Source: Verrucomicrobiota bacterium (GTDB lineage: Bacteria; Chlamydiota; Chlamydiia; Chlamydiales; SM23-39). Taken from it: DNA of 64,000 nucleotides. The position numbers were made by a program, and so were the translations under genes. The notes under the pieces were generated by a model. That model was given only the letters and a program-made list of their open reading frames with translations. It was not told where the DNA came from and did no database searches. Shown piece by piece: positions 43,181-51,104 of this stretch; position 1 is the stretch's first letter; every line of letters begins with the position of its first letter. The DNA lies in the NCBI GenBank assembly GCA_018239895.1, contig JAFEGL010000042.1, positions 30,017 to 94,016 on the forward strand. The letters are read 5' to 3'.

Positions 43181-43200
43181 ATTTACTTAATTAAGTAAAT
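43181..43200. promoter_or_regulatory. Perfect 20-bp palindrome between the 7TM-HD gene and dnaX
   Basis: ATTTACTTAATTAAGTAAAT is self-complementary over its whole length. It sits in an AT-rich gap of about 296 bases (43078-43373) between divergent genes that otherwise holds only putative promoter sequence and the AAGGG ribosome site of dnaX. It could be an operator; no regulator is identified. Confidence 0.35.
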
Positions 43201-43373
43201 AAATTATTTATACATTAAATAAAATGGACAGCAAAACACACATCCTCCATACTTCAGACTGTTCGGGCCATGAGAGTTTTTTATCTAGTGTTATTGGGTG
43301 CTAGATGTTATCATGATGCTTAGTAAAATTTTAAATTTTCTCTGACACGCGCAGGTTCGGTTAAGGGTGCCGC

Positions 43374-45008
43374 ATGGGGAAAAAATATCAAGTTTTAGCG
43401 CGCAAATATCGTCCGCAGCGATTTGCTGACGTTGTTGGGCAAGAAGCTGTTTTGACGACGCTCAAAAATGCTCTCCGCTTTGATCAAGCGGCGCACGCTT
43501 ATCTATTCTGCGGATCGCGCGGCGTGGGAAAAACGACGCTGGCCCGCCTTTTTGCCAAAGCCCTCAACTGTCCCAACCGTGGCGCCGATCTCGAGCCTTG
43601 CAACCAGTGCCCCTCCTGCCAAGAGATCTCCTCAGGCCAATCGCTCGACGTCATCGAGATCGACGGCGCATCGAACCGAGGCATCGACGACATCCGGCAG
43701 ATCAACGAGACGGTCGGCTATGCCCCTTCGCACGGCAAATACAAGATCTACATCATCGACGAAGTACACATGTTGACGAAAGAAGCGTTCAACGCCCTTT
43801 TGAAAACCCTCGAAGAGCCGCCCGAGCAAGCCAAATTCTTTTTCGCTACAACGGAGCCGCACAAAGTTCTCCCGACAATCATCAGCCGCTGCCAGCGGTT
43901 CGATCTCCTCCGGATCAACGCCGAAAAGATCGCCGATAAGCTCGGCCAGATCGCCCGCGACCTAAACCGGACCGTCGAACCTGAAGCTCTCCACCTCATC
44001 GCCTCCTTTGCCGACGGCTCTCTCCGCGACGCCGAATCGCTCTTCGACCAGATCCTCTGCTACGCCTCCTCCGAGACCGTTAAAGCGGAGACAGTCCGCC
44101 AAGCGCTCGGGCTCATTCCTCAAGAGCACTTCTTCGATCTCGACACTGCCTTTGCCGAGTGCCGACTCCCGTTTGCCTTCGAGCTCGTCGAACTCCTCTT
44201 CCAAGCCGGCAAGGATCTGACCCATTTTCTCCAGCAGCTCATCGAACACTACCGGCGCATCTGCCTCTGCAAAACTCTCGGAGACAAACAGCCGCAACTC
44301 TCCGAACGGTACGCCGCCTCTGCCCGCCTCTACACGCAAGCTCAGAGCCTCTACATCCTCGACACCCTGATCGCTGCTGAGCAGACGATGCAAAAGAGCC
44401 CTTTTCCGCGCGTGACCCTCGAAACGACGCTGCTCCATCTCATCCGGAGCAAGAACCGGATTCCGCTCGAAGTGATCGTCCGCCGTCTGAGCGAACTCGA
44501 GCAGTCCCTCAAAACCACCGAACCCGCCTCAGACGCCCAGCCCGACCTGAAACCGGTCCCCTTCAAACTCGAGCCAGCCGCGCCAGCTGCCAAAGCCGAA
44601 AGCGTATTTACCCCGGTAACTGCCAACGCTGAAGCGCCGAGCGTGTTTCCCGCGCCAGCGCCAATAAAAAAAGAAACGGCTCCCGCGTCTGCGCCGAGCG
44701 CGTTTGCCCCGCCAGCCGCCAAAGCAGAAGCGCCAAGCGTATTTGCCGCGCCTGTGCCAATAAAAGAAGAAGCGGCTCTCGCGTCTGAGCCGAGCGTGTT
44801 TGCCGCGCCTGCGCCAATAAAAGAAGAAGCAGCTCCCCTGCCTGCGCCGAGCGTATTTGCTCCGCCGCCGGTTGAGAAAGAAGAGCCAACTGCGCCGCCG
44901 AGCGTGTTTGCGACGCCAGCTCCCACGGTAATGGCGAAGCACCCGAGTCATTACGAGACGCTGATGCGGTTTGCTGCAGTAGAATTAGAAGGAACACTTA
45001 AAACGTGA
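43374..45008 (+). CDS. dnaX: DNA polymerase III subunit gamma/tau
   Basis: 544 residues. The clamp-loader AAA+ ATPase: KYQVLARKYRPQRFADVVGQ start, Walker A FCGSRGVGKTTLARLFAKAL near 45, four zinc-binding cysteines (CPNRG...CNQCPSCQ, 64-82), Walker B IYIIDEVHML near 124 and sensor 1 FFFATTEPHKVLPTIISRCQR (ATTEPHKVLPTIISRCQ) near 155. Residues 390-515 form a Pro/Ala/Glu-rich tail made of about five imperfect copies of a unit like APIKEEAA..APSVFA, an unusual flexible linker. A short ordered end (HYETLMRFAAVELEGTLK) follows. Ten bases upstream of ebfC, the common dnaX-ebfC pairing. Confidence 0.95.
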   Translation: MGKKYQVLARKYRPQRFADVVGQEAVLTTLKNALRFDQAAHAYLFCGSRGVGKTTLARLFAKALNCPNRGADLEPCNQCPSCQEISSGQSLDVIEIDGASNRGIDDIRQINETVGYAPSHGKYKIYIIDEVHMLTKEAFNALLKTLEEPPEQAKFFFATTEPHKVLPTIISRCQRFDLLRINAEKIADKLGQIARDLNRTVEPEALHLIASFADGSLRDAESLFDQILCYASSETVKAETVRQALGLIPQEHFFDLDTAFAECRLPFAFELVELLFQAGKDLTHFLQQLIEHYRRICLCKTLGDKQPQLSERYAASARLYTQAQSLYILDTLIAAEQTMQKSPFPRVTLETTLLHLIRSKNRIPLEVIVRRLSELEQSLKTTEPASDAQPDLKPVPFKLEPAAPAAKAESVFTPVTANAEAPSVFPAPAPIKKETAPASAPSAFAPPAAKAEAPSVFAAPVPIKEEAALASEPSVFAAPAPIKEEAAPLPAPSVFAPPPVEKEEPTAPPSVFATPAPTVMAKHPSHYETLMRFAAVELEGTLKT

Positions 45009-45017
45009 GATAATAAT

Positions 45018-45305
45018 ATGGGAAGTGGATTTTCCAAAATGAAGAAACAAGCCCGGATGATGCAAGAGCAGTTTGGGCAAGTGCGCGAAAAAATGCAAAA
45101 CACCCTCGTCGAAGGATCAGCCGGCAACGGCCTCGTCAAGATCACCCTCAACGGCGAGAAGGACATCAAGAAACTCGCAATTCAACCTGAGTGCGTCTCC
45201 GACATTGAGGGGCTTCAAGACTTGATCATCGCCGCTTTCGAAGATGCGGCCAGCAAGATTCAAAGCAACTCCGCCGTCCCCTCCATGCCAGGATTCGGCT
45301 TCTAA
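45018..45305 (+). CDS. ebfC: YbaB/EbfC nucleoid-associated protein
   Basis: 95 residues, family-typical. N-terminal helix KMKKQARMMQEQFGQVREKM, then the central strand region VEGSAGNGLVKITLNGEKDIKKLAI (key part GNGLVKITLNGEKDIKKL) and C-terminal helix LQDLIIAAFEDAASKIQ. EbfC-type proteins are small dimers with tweezer-like DNA binding; in Chlamydia the homologue has been linked to control of a developmental promoter. It follows dnaX by 9 bases and is followed by a family B repeat. Confidence 0.95.
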   Translation: MGSGFSKMKKQARMMQEQFGQVREKMQNTLVEGSAGNGLVKITLNGEKDIKKLAIQPECVSDIEGLQDLIIAAFEDAASKIQSNSAVPSMPGFGF

Positions 45306-45324
45306 TTCTTCCCTCCTTTTTTCC

Positions 45325-45494
45325 GGGGTGCAGGGCTAAGAGCCCTGCGTCATGCTTATCATCAGCTGCGTCTCGCAGCGTCCATAATTTGAGCCGCGCT
45401 TCGCGGCGTATCCTGTACTTCTAGGTTAAACGCAGGGTACAGGATGGACATGATGACGCATGATAAGCATGATGCAGGGCTTCGCCCCGCACCT
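45325..45494. repeat. Palindromic intergenic element, family B (copy 2)
   Basis: A 170-bp element between convergent ebfC and ptsI. The left end GGGGTGCAGGGCTAAGAGCC is mirrored at the right end, whose reverse complement starts GGTGCGGGGCGAAGCCCTGC and continues ATCATGCTTATCAT on both sides. The centre contains ATCCTGTAC / GTACAGGAT. The left 96 bases match 10983-11078. No ORF. It ends two bases from the ptsI stop. Confidence 0.85.
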
Positions 45495-45496
45495 CG

Positions 45497-47266
45497 TTAT
45501 CTTGAGGTTTCGGCGGTGAGGAAGTTCTTGAGGTCGGCGGCGGCGGTGTACTCGAGGGCGGCTTCGGCGAGGCGGCACGCCTCAAGGATACGCCATTTGC
45601 GGATCGTGTGTTTGACGAGAGGGATGTGGCGGGCAGCGACAGAAAAGTCGCGGATGCCAAGGCCGAGGAGAATCGGGATCATCGCCGGATCGGCCGCGCT
45701 TTCGCCGCAGATGATCACCGGCTTTCTGTTCTTGTTCGCTGAAGCGACTACCATCCGGATGAGGCGAAGGATGCTCGGATGAGTAGAAAAGTAGAGATCG
45801 CTGATGTTGGGATTGCTCCGATCGGCGGCGAGAACGTATTGGACGAGATCATTTGTTCCGATCGAGAGGAAGTCCGATTCTTGGATGATCGCATCGCACA
45901 TGATGGCTGATGAAGGGACTTCGATCATGCAGCCGATCGGGATGTGCTGCGCGACTTTGATCCCTTTCTTGGTGAGTTCTTCTCGGATTTTTTCCACTTT
46001 TTCACGAACGACCCTAAGTTCCGACACGTCGGAGACCATTGGGACAAGGATGTGAACTTCGCCGAAGGCGCTGGCTCGGAGGATCGCCCGGATCTGCCGG
46101 TCGAGAAGATCGGGATAGCGGAGGAGAAATCGGATTGCGCGGCATCCGAGAGCTGGATTCTGCTCGGCACCGATCGAGTGGAAATACCAGGCGTCTGGGC
46201 TCGTGGGGAGAAGATCGATTTTCTTGTCGCCGCCGATGTCGAAGACCCGGATGACGAGGGGGCGCCCTTTGAGAGATTTCACCATCCGGCGGTAGATGTG
46301 GAACTGCTCCTCTTCGGTGGGAAAGACCCGCTTGGAGAGGAAGAGATATTCGGAGCGGAAGAGTCCGATGCCTGAGGCGCCATTTTTGAGAAGCAGGTCG
46401 ATCTCTTTTGGATTCTCAAGGTTGGCAAAAATCCTCACCTCATATCCGTCGACTGTCTCCCCTTTGAGGTGGCTCGCGCTGCTAATCAGCCGATAGCTCT
46501 CTAGAAGGCCCCTTTTAATTTCCTGATATTTCTTCAGGGTTTTTCGGTTGGGATTGATGATGACGATCCCTTGCGATCCATCGACGACCATCGACTGGAG
46601 TTCGATCCTCTTTAAAATCTTGATCTCGACGTTGGCGACGTAAGGGATCCCTTTGGCGCGGGCGATGATCGCCGCGTGGGAAGTGATTCCGCCTGCAGCC
46701 GTGACAAATGCGCTGACGTGGGTGCCGCTCGCCTCGATCGTTTCAGAAGGGACTAGTTCATGAGCCAAGATCACCGAGCTATGGGGGATCTCGGTCATTT
46801 TCACCCGATCGAGCGGGCGCAGGTGCCCTAATATCCTCCTCGAGACGTCGATCAGGTCGCGGACTCTCTCTTGAAAATAGTGGTCTTGGAGCGTGGTGAA
46901 TCTCTGTTTGTAGTCTTCAATCACGTGCTGGAAGATCGATTCGGTATTGAGCTGGAGATCTCTGATTTTTTCCTCCATGACAGTCGTCATGAGAGGATCT
47001 TGGAGCATTTCCAGATGAGTACCTAAGATGGCGACGATTTCGGGAGGGCCTTCATGCAGCGACATTTTCTGCAGGCTCTCGACATCTTGCCGGCTTAAGT
47101 GGAGCGCGCGCCGGTACCGCTCGATCTCTTTATCGATCTCCTTTTTCGAAATCGGGATCTCGGGGACTTCGTCATCGACGCTGGAAAAAAACACGGGCGT
47201 GCCAATGCCGATCCCTTTGCTGATCGGTAGCCCGCGGAGTATGACCTCATCGGTCTGACTCATCAC
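45497..47266 (-). CDS. ptsI: Phosphoenolpyruvate-protein phosphotransferase (PTS enzyme I)
   Basis: 589 residues. It takes phosphate from PEP and passes it to HPr. The phosphohistidine is in TAAGGITSHAAIIARAKGIP near residue 195 (GGITSHAAI). The PEP-binding TIM barrel has GLFRSEYLFLSK near 302, VIRVFDIGGDKK near 340, NPALGCRAIR near 372, ILVPMVS near 410 and DFLSIGTNDLVQYVLAADR, key part GTNDLVQYVLAADR, near 468. The last signature Cys is in PVIICGESAADP near 517. It overlaps ptsH by four bases. No sugar-specific EIIBC gene is here, as in other chlamydiae where the PTS is thought to be regulatory. Confidence 0.97.
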   Translation of the reverse strand: MMSQTDEVILRGLPISKGIGIGTPVFFSSVDDEVPEIPISKKEIDKEIERYRRALHLSRQDVESLQKMSLHEGPPEIVAILGTHLEMLQDPLMTTVMEEKIRDLQLNTESIFQHVIEDYKQRFTTLQDHYFQERVRDLIDVSRRILGHLRPLDRVKMTEIPHSSVILAHELVPSETIEASGTHVSAFVTAAGGITSHAAIIARAKGIPYVANVEIKILKRIELQSMVVDGSQGIVIINPNRKTLKKYQEIKRGLLESYRLISSASHLKGETVDGYEVRIFANLENPKEIDLLLKNGASGIGLFRSEYLFLSKRVFPTEEEQFHIYRRMVKSLKGRPLVIRVFDIGGDKKIDLLPTSPDAWYFHSIGAEQNPALGCRAIRFLLRYPDLLDRQIRAILRASAFGEVHILVPMVSDVSELRVVREKVEKIREELTKKGIKVAQHIPIGCMIEVPSSAIMCDAIIQESDFLSIGTNDLVQYVLAADRSNPNISDLYFSTHPSILRLIRMVVASANKNRKPVIICGESAADPAMIPILLGLGIRDFSVAARHIPLVKHTIRKWRILEACRLAEAALEYTAAADLKNFLTAETSR

Positions 47267-47532
47267 TTCTCTCCGAATTCCTCGTCAAAGGCTTTGATGA
47301 GATTCGCCATCGTCATTTCGGCGTCTTCGCCTTCGACGGTGACCGTGATCATCGCATTTTTTTTCGCTGCCAACATTAAGATGCTCATGATGCTTCTCGC
47401 ATTGATCGTCTCATCTTTGTAGGTAAACTGAACGGAGGATTTCCGAGGCTGGAGGAGTTTGACAATGGCTGCAGCGGGGCGGGTATGCAATCCGAGCGAG
47501 TTCTTCACTTTGACTTTATGCACGATTTTCAC
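47263..47532 (-). CDS. ptsH: Phosphocarrier protein HPr
   Basis: 89 residues. The enzyme I phosphorylation site His16 is in NSLGLHTRPAAAIV, and the regulatory serine Ser47 in NARSIMSILMLAA is the site expected for HPr kinase, whose gene lies directly upstream and overlaps by 17 bases. Both sites are intact, so the protein can receive phosphate from PEP through PtsI and from ATP through HprK. With ptsI it forms a coupled three-gene unit. Confidence 0.96.
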   Translation of the reverse strand: MKIVHKVKVKNSLGLHTRPAAAIVKLLQPRKSSVQFTYKDETINARSIMSILMLAAKKNAMITVTVEGEDAEMTMANLIKAFDEEFGEK

Positions 47533-48475
47533 GGGTGATCCTCTTTTTCTGCCGCCGCGCGATCGCTTCGAGCAGCTTGGCGTTGAATTCTTTTGCAGAG
47601 TTATAGCCCATATCTTTTAAGCGATGATTAAGAGCAATCGTCTCCAAAAGGAGGACGACGTCCCGGCCGGGCTTGACCGGGAGAACATGATAGGGGACGC
47701 TAATTCCGAGGATATCGATGAATTTTTCATCGAGTCCCACTCGGTCGTAAAAATGTTGATCGTCCCACTCTTCTAGCTTGACGACGATATCGAGTCCTTT
47801 ATCTGGCCTCACGCAGACAGCTCCGTAAAGGTGGGCTACATTGATGATGCCGATTCCCCGGATCTCCATCAAGTGGCGGGTAAGTTCGGGACCGGAGCCG
47901 ACGAGATACGACCCCTCCTTTTTCTTGACGCGGACGACGTCGTCGGAAATCAACCGGTGGCCTCTCTCGATCAAGCCGAGAGCGGCTTCACTCTTGCCGA
48001 CCGATGATTCTCCCTGGATCAGAACGCCGACGCCGAACACTTCGACCAACGTTCCGTGGAGGGTGACGCTCGGGCAGAATTCTTCGAGCAAAAGGAACGT
48101 GATCCGGCTGAGGAGATCGGTCGCCGGCGAGTTGGCTCGAAAGAGGGGGATTTTCGCTTTTTCGCAGAGAGAGGTGAGCTCTTTGGGAGAGCGGAACCCT
48201 TTGGCGACGATGACGGCTGGAGTCGATGGAGTTAAGATCGCCTGAAGCCGCGCTAAGCGAACTTTCGGTTCCTGCTCTTTCAAATACTCGATCTCTTGTT
48301 TTCCGATGACAAGGATGCGGGCGGTCACATATCCTTTCATGTAGCCGGTTAGGCTGAGTCCGGGACGGTGGACCTCTGGTTTATTGATGCGGCGGGTCAA
48401 GCCGGGAGCTCCGGCGATCAATTCCAGCCCGAGATACTTGCCATGCTGTTCAAGCAGATGTTGGACTAAGTACAT
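47516..48475 (-). CDS. hprK: HPr kinase/phosphorylase
   Basis: 319 residues from the ATG at 48475 (a GTG 14 codons earlier is less likely because the family starts near MYLVQHLLEQHG). It phosphorylates or dephosphorylates Ser of HPr according to energy state. Walker A LIQGESSVGKSEAALGLIERGH, key part GESSVGKSE, near residue 142, DDVVRVKK near 168, the K3 signature EIRGIGIINVAHLYG (key part RGIGIINV) near 194, and the C-terminal PVKPGRDVVLLLETIALNHRLKDMGYNSA, key part PVKPGRDVVLLLE, near 263. Overlaps ptsH. The partnership suggests a carbon- or energy-sensing relay, not sugar import. Confidence 0.95.
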   Translation of the reverse strand: MYLVQHLLEQHGKYLGLELIAGAPGLTRRINKPEVHRPGLSLTGYMKGYVTARILVIGKQEIEYLKEQEPKVRLARLQAILTPSTPAVIVAKGFRSPKELTSLCEKAKIPLFRANSPATDLLSRITFLLLEEFCPSVTLHGTLVEVFGVGVLIQGESSVGKSEAALGLIERGHRLISDDVVRVKKKEGSYLVGSGPELTRHLMEIRGIGIINVAHLYGAVCVRPDKGLDIVVKLEEWDDQHFYDRVGLDEKFIDILGISVPYHVLPVKPGRDVVLLLETIALNHRLKDMGYNSAKEFNAKLLEAIARRQKKRITRENRA

Positions 48476-49284
48476 ATTTTTGAAATGCTCATCCCCTCTA
48501 AATAATAGACCAGCCACTCGGTAAAAGTCGGAAAAGCCAGCTCTTCAGCCCAGCCGTTTCGATCCGACGTATCTGATACTGTATAATCGATTCCCGATAA
48601 ATATACATTCCCCATCTCGCTCCCGGGATACCAATCGGCATAAAAACATTGGTAGGAGGCCAATCCAAACGCCTCAAAGAATGGGATTAGCGAGCCTGGA
48701 TCGACCTGTTTGCCTCCTGAAAGCAAAGGCGTTTCCGCTGTAAGGATCAAATTGGCAACTTTTCTTCGCTCCTCTTGAAGGACATCGATCTTCAAAAGGC
48801 CCAGCTCCGAGAGTTTTCCAAATCCGTTATGGATCTGAAAAAAGGAGAGATAATCTCTGGGCAGAGCGCTCGAAATTTCTCTTCTGCACCCTTCGATCTC
48901 CCCTTCTGTGGCGGGGGGAAGCCCCCGGAAAAAGCAGCTATTGTCGGCCAAACTATAAACCATTTCCGATTCGAAAGGGTCCTCTTCGCTCTGTCGATGG
49001 ATCACAACGCCGACATCGTCGAGGACTTGGAAAAAATCTGCAATCGCCGCATGGCCTATCGGATGAAAAGGCAAGAGGTCGAGCCAATAATCCCGGACAA
49101 ATTCAAGGCGGTCTTCAGGCGATACGCGACTCAATTCGAACCAGGGGCGAGGGAGATTGGGGGCTCTTTTGGAGGCATCTTCCCATGTCCATTCTTTTTG
49201 CTCCTGGATAAAAAAAACTTCATGGAAATGGACGTCCCGATCCTTCTCCTCGACGCTGAAAAATTGTCGAATCAATGAATTCAT
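48466..49284 (-). CDS. SMI1/KNR4 (SUKH) domain protein
   Basis: 272 residues from the ATG at 49284. Residues 120-265 carry SUKH features: LPPATEGEIEGCRREISSALPRDYLSFFQIHNGFGKL, key parts LPPATEGEIE and LPRDYLSFFQIHNGF, then IPFFEAFGLASYQCFYADW and a closing AFPTFTEWLVYYLEGM. The SUKH family includes immunity proteins of bacterial toxin systems and eukaryotic Smi1/Knr4. The N-terminal 115 residues (VHFHEVFFIQEQKEWTWEDA) contain no recognised domain. No toxin gene is adjacent. It overlaps hprK by 10 bases, an odd context for an immunity gene. Role unknown. Confidence 0.7.
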   Translation of the reverse strand: MNSLIRQFFSVEEKDRDVHFHEVFFIQEQKEWTWEDASKRAPNLPRPWFELSRVSPEDRLEFVRDYWLDLLPFHPIGHAAIADFFQVLDDVGVVIHRQSEEDPFESEMVYSLADNSCFFRGLPPATEGEIEGCRREISSALPRDYLSFFQIHNGFGKLSELGLLKIDVLQEERRKVANLILTAETPLLSGGKQVDPGSLIPFFEAFGLASYQCFYADWYPGSEMGNVYLSGIDYTVSDTSDRNGWAEELAFPTFTEWLVYYLEGMSISKICT

Positions 49285-49424
49285 GAGCAATCCAAGTAAG
49301 CAGCCCCTTATTTCCTAAATTATCCTGAAAATCGAAGCAAACTATCACTATCTGAAGTTCAAATGTTGATTATGTCAGAAAACAAAAAAAAGTGAAACTA
49401 AGAATCTTTCGGGGCGTAATCTTT

Positions 49425-49496
49425 GAACCTATCCAGAAAGTATTTTTGGGCAATCCCGAGAGTTCGGCTTGCCCAAACTACTTTACGGACAGGTTC
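49425..49496. repeat. 72-bp palindromic hairpin upstream of ndh
   Basis: GAACCTATCC...TTGGGCAA on the left pairs with TTGCCCAA...GGACAGGTTC on the right, with an inner CCGA-GAGT-TCGG. It forms a nearly continuous stem across 72 bases, ending about 70 bases before the ndh start, in the 283-base gap after the SUKH gene. The remaining gap is AT-rich with a possible TATAGT box near 49533. Confidence 0.7.
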
Positions 49497-49567
49497 TTTC
49501 AACATTTCGAGTGCCAATTTTTTTTTCTCTGGTATAGTACATAGTAGAAGCAACAGAAGAGCTGGCG

Positions 49568-50851
49568 ATGGCGTTTACAAAAGTAGTGATCTTGGGCGGT
49601 GGCTTTGGGGGGATCAATGCAGCTAAGGCATTGGGGAACTCCAAGCTCGATGTGTGGATGATCGATCGGACAAACCACCACCTGTTTCAGCCCCTCCTCT
49701 ACCAAGTGGCCAGCGCCGCCCTCTCGCCAGGCGACATCGCCGTCCCAATCCGGGAGATCTTGAGTCCTTATGAGAATATCACTGTGATCATGGGCGAAGC
49801 GGTCAAGATCGACAAAGAAAACAAAATCGTAGTTTTGCGAAATGGGGATCACGTCGGTTTCGAGTACCTGATTTTAGCTTTGGGAGCTAACCACTCCTAT
49901 TTCGGCAATGACCAATGGGAAAAATTCGCACCCGGCCTCAAAACCCTCAACGATGCTCTGCAGATCCGCGAACGGATCTTGATCTCCTTTGAAAAGGCCG
50001 AGCGGTGCGACAGCATTTCCGAGGCGAAAAAATACTTGAACTTTGTGATCATCGGCGGCGGCCCCACCGGCGTTGAGATGGCCGGAGCGATCGCCGAGAT
50101 CGCCTACGAGACGATGCTCAGAAATTTCCGGAGGATCGATGTAACGAAGACCAAAATCTATCTGGTCGAAGGATCGCCCCACATTCTCCCTGTCTATCCC
50201 GAGAGGCTCTCCGAAAAAGCGAAAGGATATCTCGAGCGTTCGGGGATCAACGTGATCACAGGCAAAAGAGTCACCGACGTCACATCTGAGGGCGTCATGG
50301 TGGAAAACACCTTCATTCCGGCCCACAACATCATCTGGGCAGCCGGCAACCAGGCCTCCCCTGTCCTCAAAACGCTCGGAACTCCGCTCGATCGGCAAGG
50401 TCGCGCGATCGTCGAGGCCGACCTCTCCCTTCCGGGAAATCCAGACATCTTTGTCATCGGCGACGCCGCCTGCGCGATGGACCAAAAGGGGAAGCCCCTC
50501 CCCGGCCTCGCCCCGGTCGCCGTGCAGCAAGGGCGCTACGTGGCAATGCTGCTTCGGAAGCGGATCCCCAAAAACGAACGGCCTCCTTTCCGCTATTTCG
50601 ATAAAGGGACGATGGCGACGATCGGCAAGACGAAAGCGATCGGCATGTTCAATAAAATCCAGTTCAGCGGCTTTTTTGCTTGGCTGGCCTGGTGCTTTGT
50701 CCACATTCTCTATCTCATCGGCTTCAGGAACCGGTTCACGGTCCTTTTCCAGTGGCTTTTCTCCTATTTCACAAGCCGCCGCGGCGCCCGCCTCATCTAC
50801 CGCTACCACATCGAATCAGAACTTACTCGTCCCCCAAAACACCCAGAGTAG
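49568..50851 (+). CDS. ndh: Type II NADH dehydrogenase
   Basis: 427 residues. Single-subunit, non-proton-pumping NADH:quinone oxidoreductase on the inner membrane face. FAD-binding GxGxxG loop KVVILGGGFGGINAAKAL at residues 5-22, quinone-site region HHLFQPLLYQVASAALSPGDIA, key part FQPLLYQVA, near 37-55, NAD-binding FVIIGGGPTGVEMAGAIAE near 158, FVIGDAACA near 297 and APVAVQQGRYVA near 318. The C-terminal amphipathic membrane anchor (FFAWLAWCFVHILYLIGFRNR) is present. Chlamydiaceae rely on Na+-NQR; NDH-2 is a trait of environmental chlamydiae. Followed by a long inverted repeat. Confidence 0.95.
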   Translation: MAFTKVVILGGGFGGINAAKALGNSKLDVWMIDRTNHHLFQPLLYQVASAALSPGDIAVPIREILSPYENITVIMGEAVKIDKENKIVVLRNGDHVGFEYLILALGANHSYFGNDQWEKFAPGLKTLNDALQIRERILISFEKAERCDSISEAKKYLNFVIIGGGPTGVEMAGAIAEIAYETMLRNFRRIDVTKTKIYLVEGSPHILPVYPERLSEKAKGYLERSGINVITGKRVTDVTSEGVMVENTFIPAHNIIWAAGNQASPVLKTLGTPLDRQGRAIVEADLSLPGNPDIFVIGDAACAMDQKGKPLPGLAPVAVQQGRYVAMLLRKRIPKNERPPFRYFDKGTMATIGKTKAIGMFNKIQFSGFFAWLAWCFVHILYLIGFRNRFTVLFQWLFSYFTSRRGARLIYRYHIESELTRPPKHPE

Positions 50852-50859
50852 CTAAAAAA

Positions 50860-51089
50860 GGGCAACACAGAGATAGAGAGGAGACACTGAGACACAGAGG
50901 ATCGCCCTTGTTTGCTTCGCAAACTCCAATAGAAAGAAGATCTCATTTTGAGAAACAAGGAGATAAAATGATCTTGAAGAAGAGCACACCTTGTTTCTCA
51001 AAATGGAGCCTGTTCCCTGTTGGAGTTTTCGAAGAAAACAAAGGCGATCCTCTGTGTCTCAGTGTCTCCTCTCTATCTCTGTGTTGCCC
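50860..51089. repeat. Long near-perfect palindrome, family C (copy 2)
   Basis: 230 bp with 70-bp arms at 50860-50929 and 51020-51089; 67 of 70 positions pair. An inner pair CATTTTGAGAAACAAGG (50944-50960) matches the reverse complement of CCTTGTTTCTCAAAATG (50989-51005). The arm pattern ACACAGAGATAGAGAGGAGA is related to the arms at 39770. It occupies the convergent junction between ndh and the glycosyltransferase array and would form a long RNA hairpin if transcribed. Confidence 0.87.
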
Positions 51090-51104
51090 CCTCTTCCTTT
51101 CTCC

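Noticed and set aside
43201..43373. A small SRP (4.5S) RNA gene upstream of dnaX
   Set aside because: Bacterial ffs is sometimes found there, but the conserved tetraloop core (CAGGTCCGGAAGGAAGCAGC-like) is not present; GCAGGTTCGGTTAAGGGTGC lacks the AAGCAG part and no long hairpin closes around it.
44580..44930. CRISPR-like direct repeats
   Set aside because: The repeats are in frame, degenerate and encode the Pro/Ala tail of DnaX. There are no uniform repeats with unique spacers and no cas genes.
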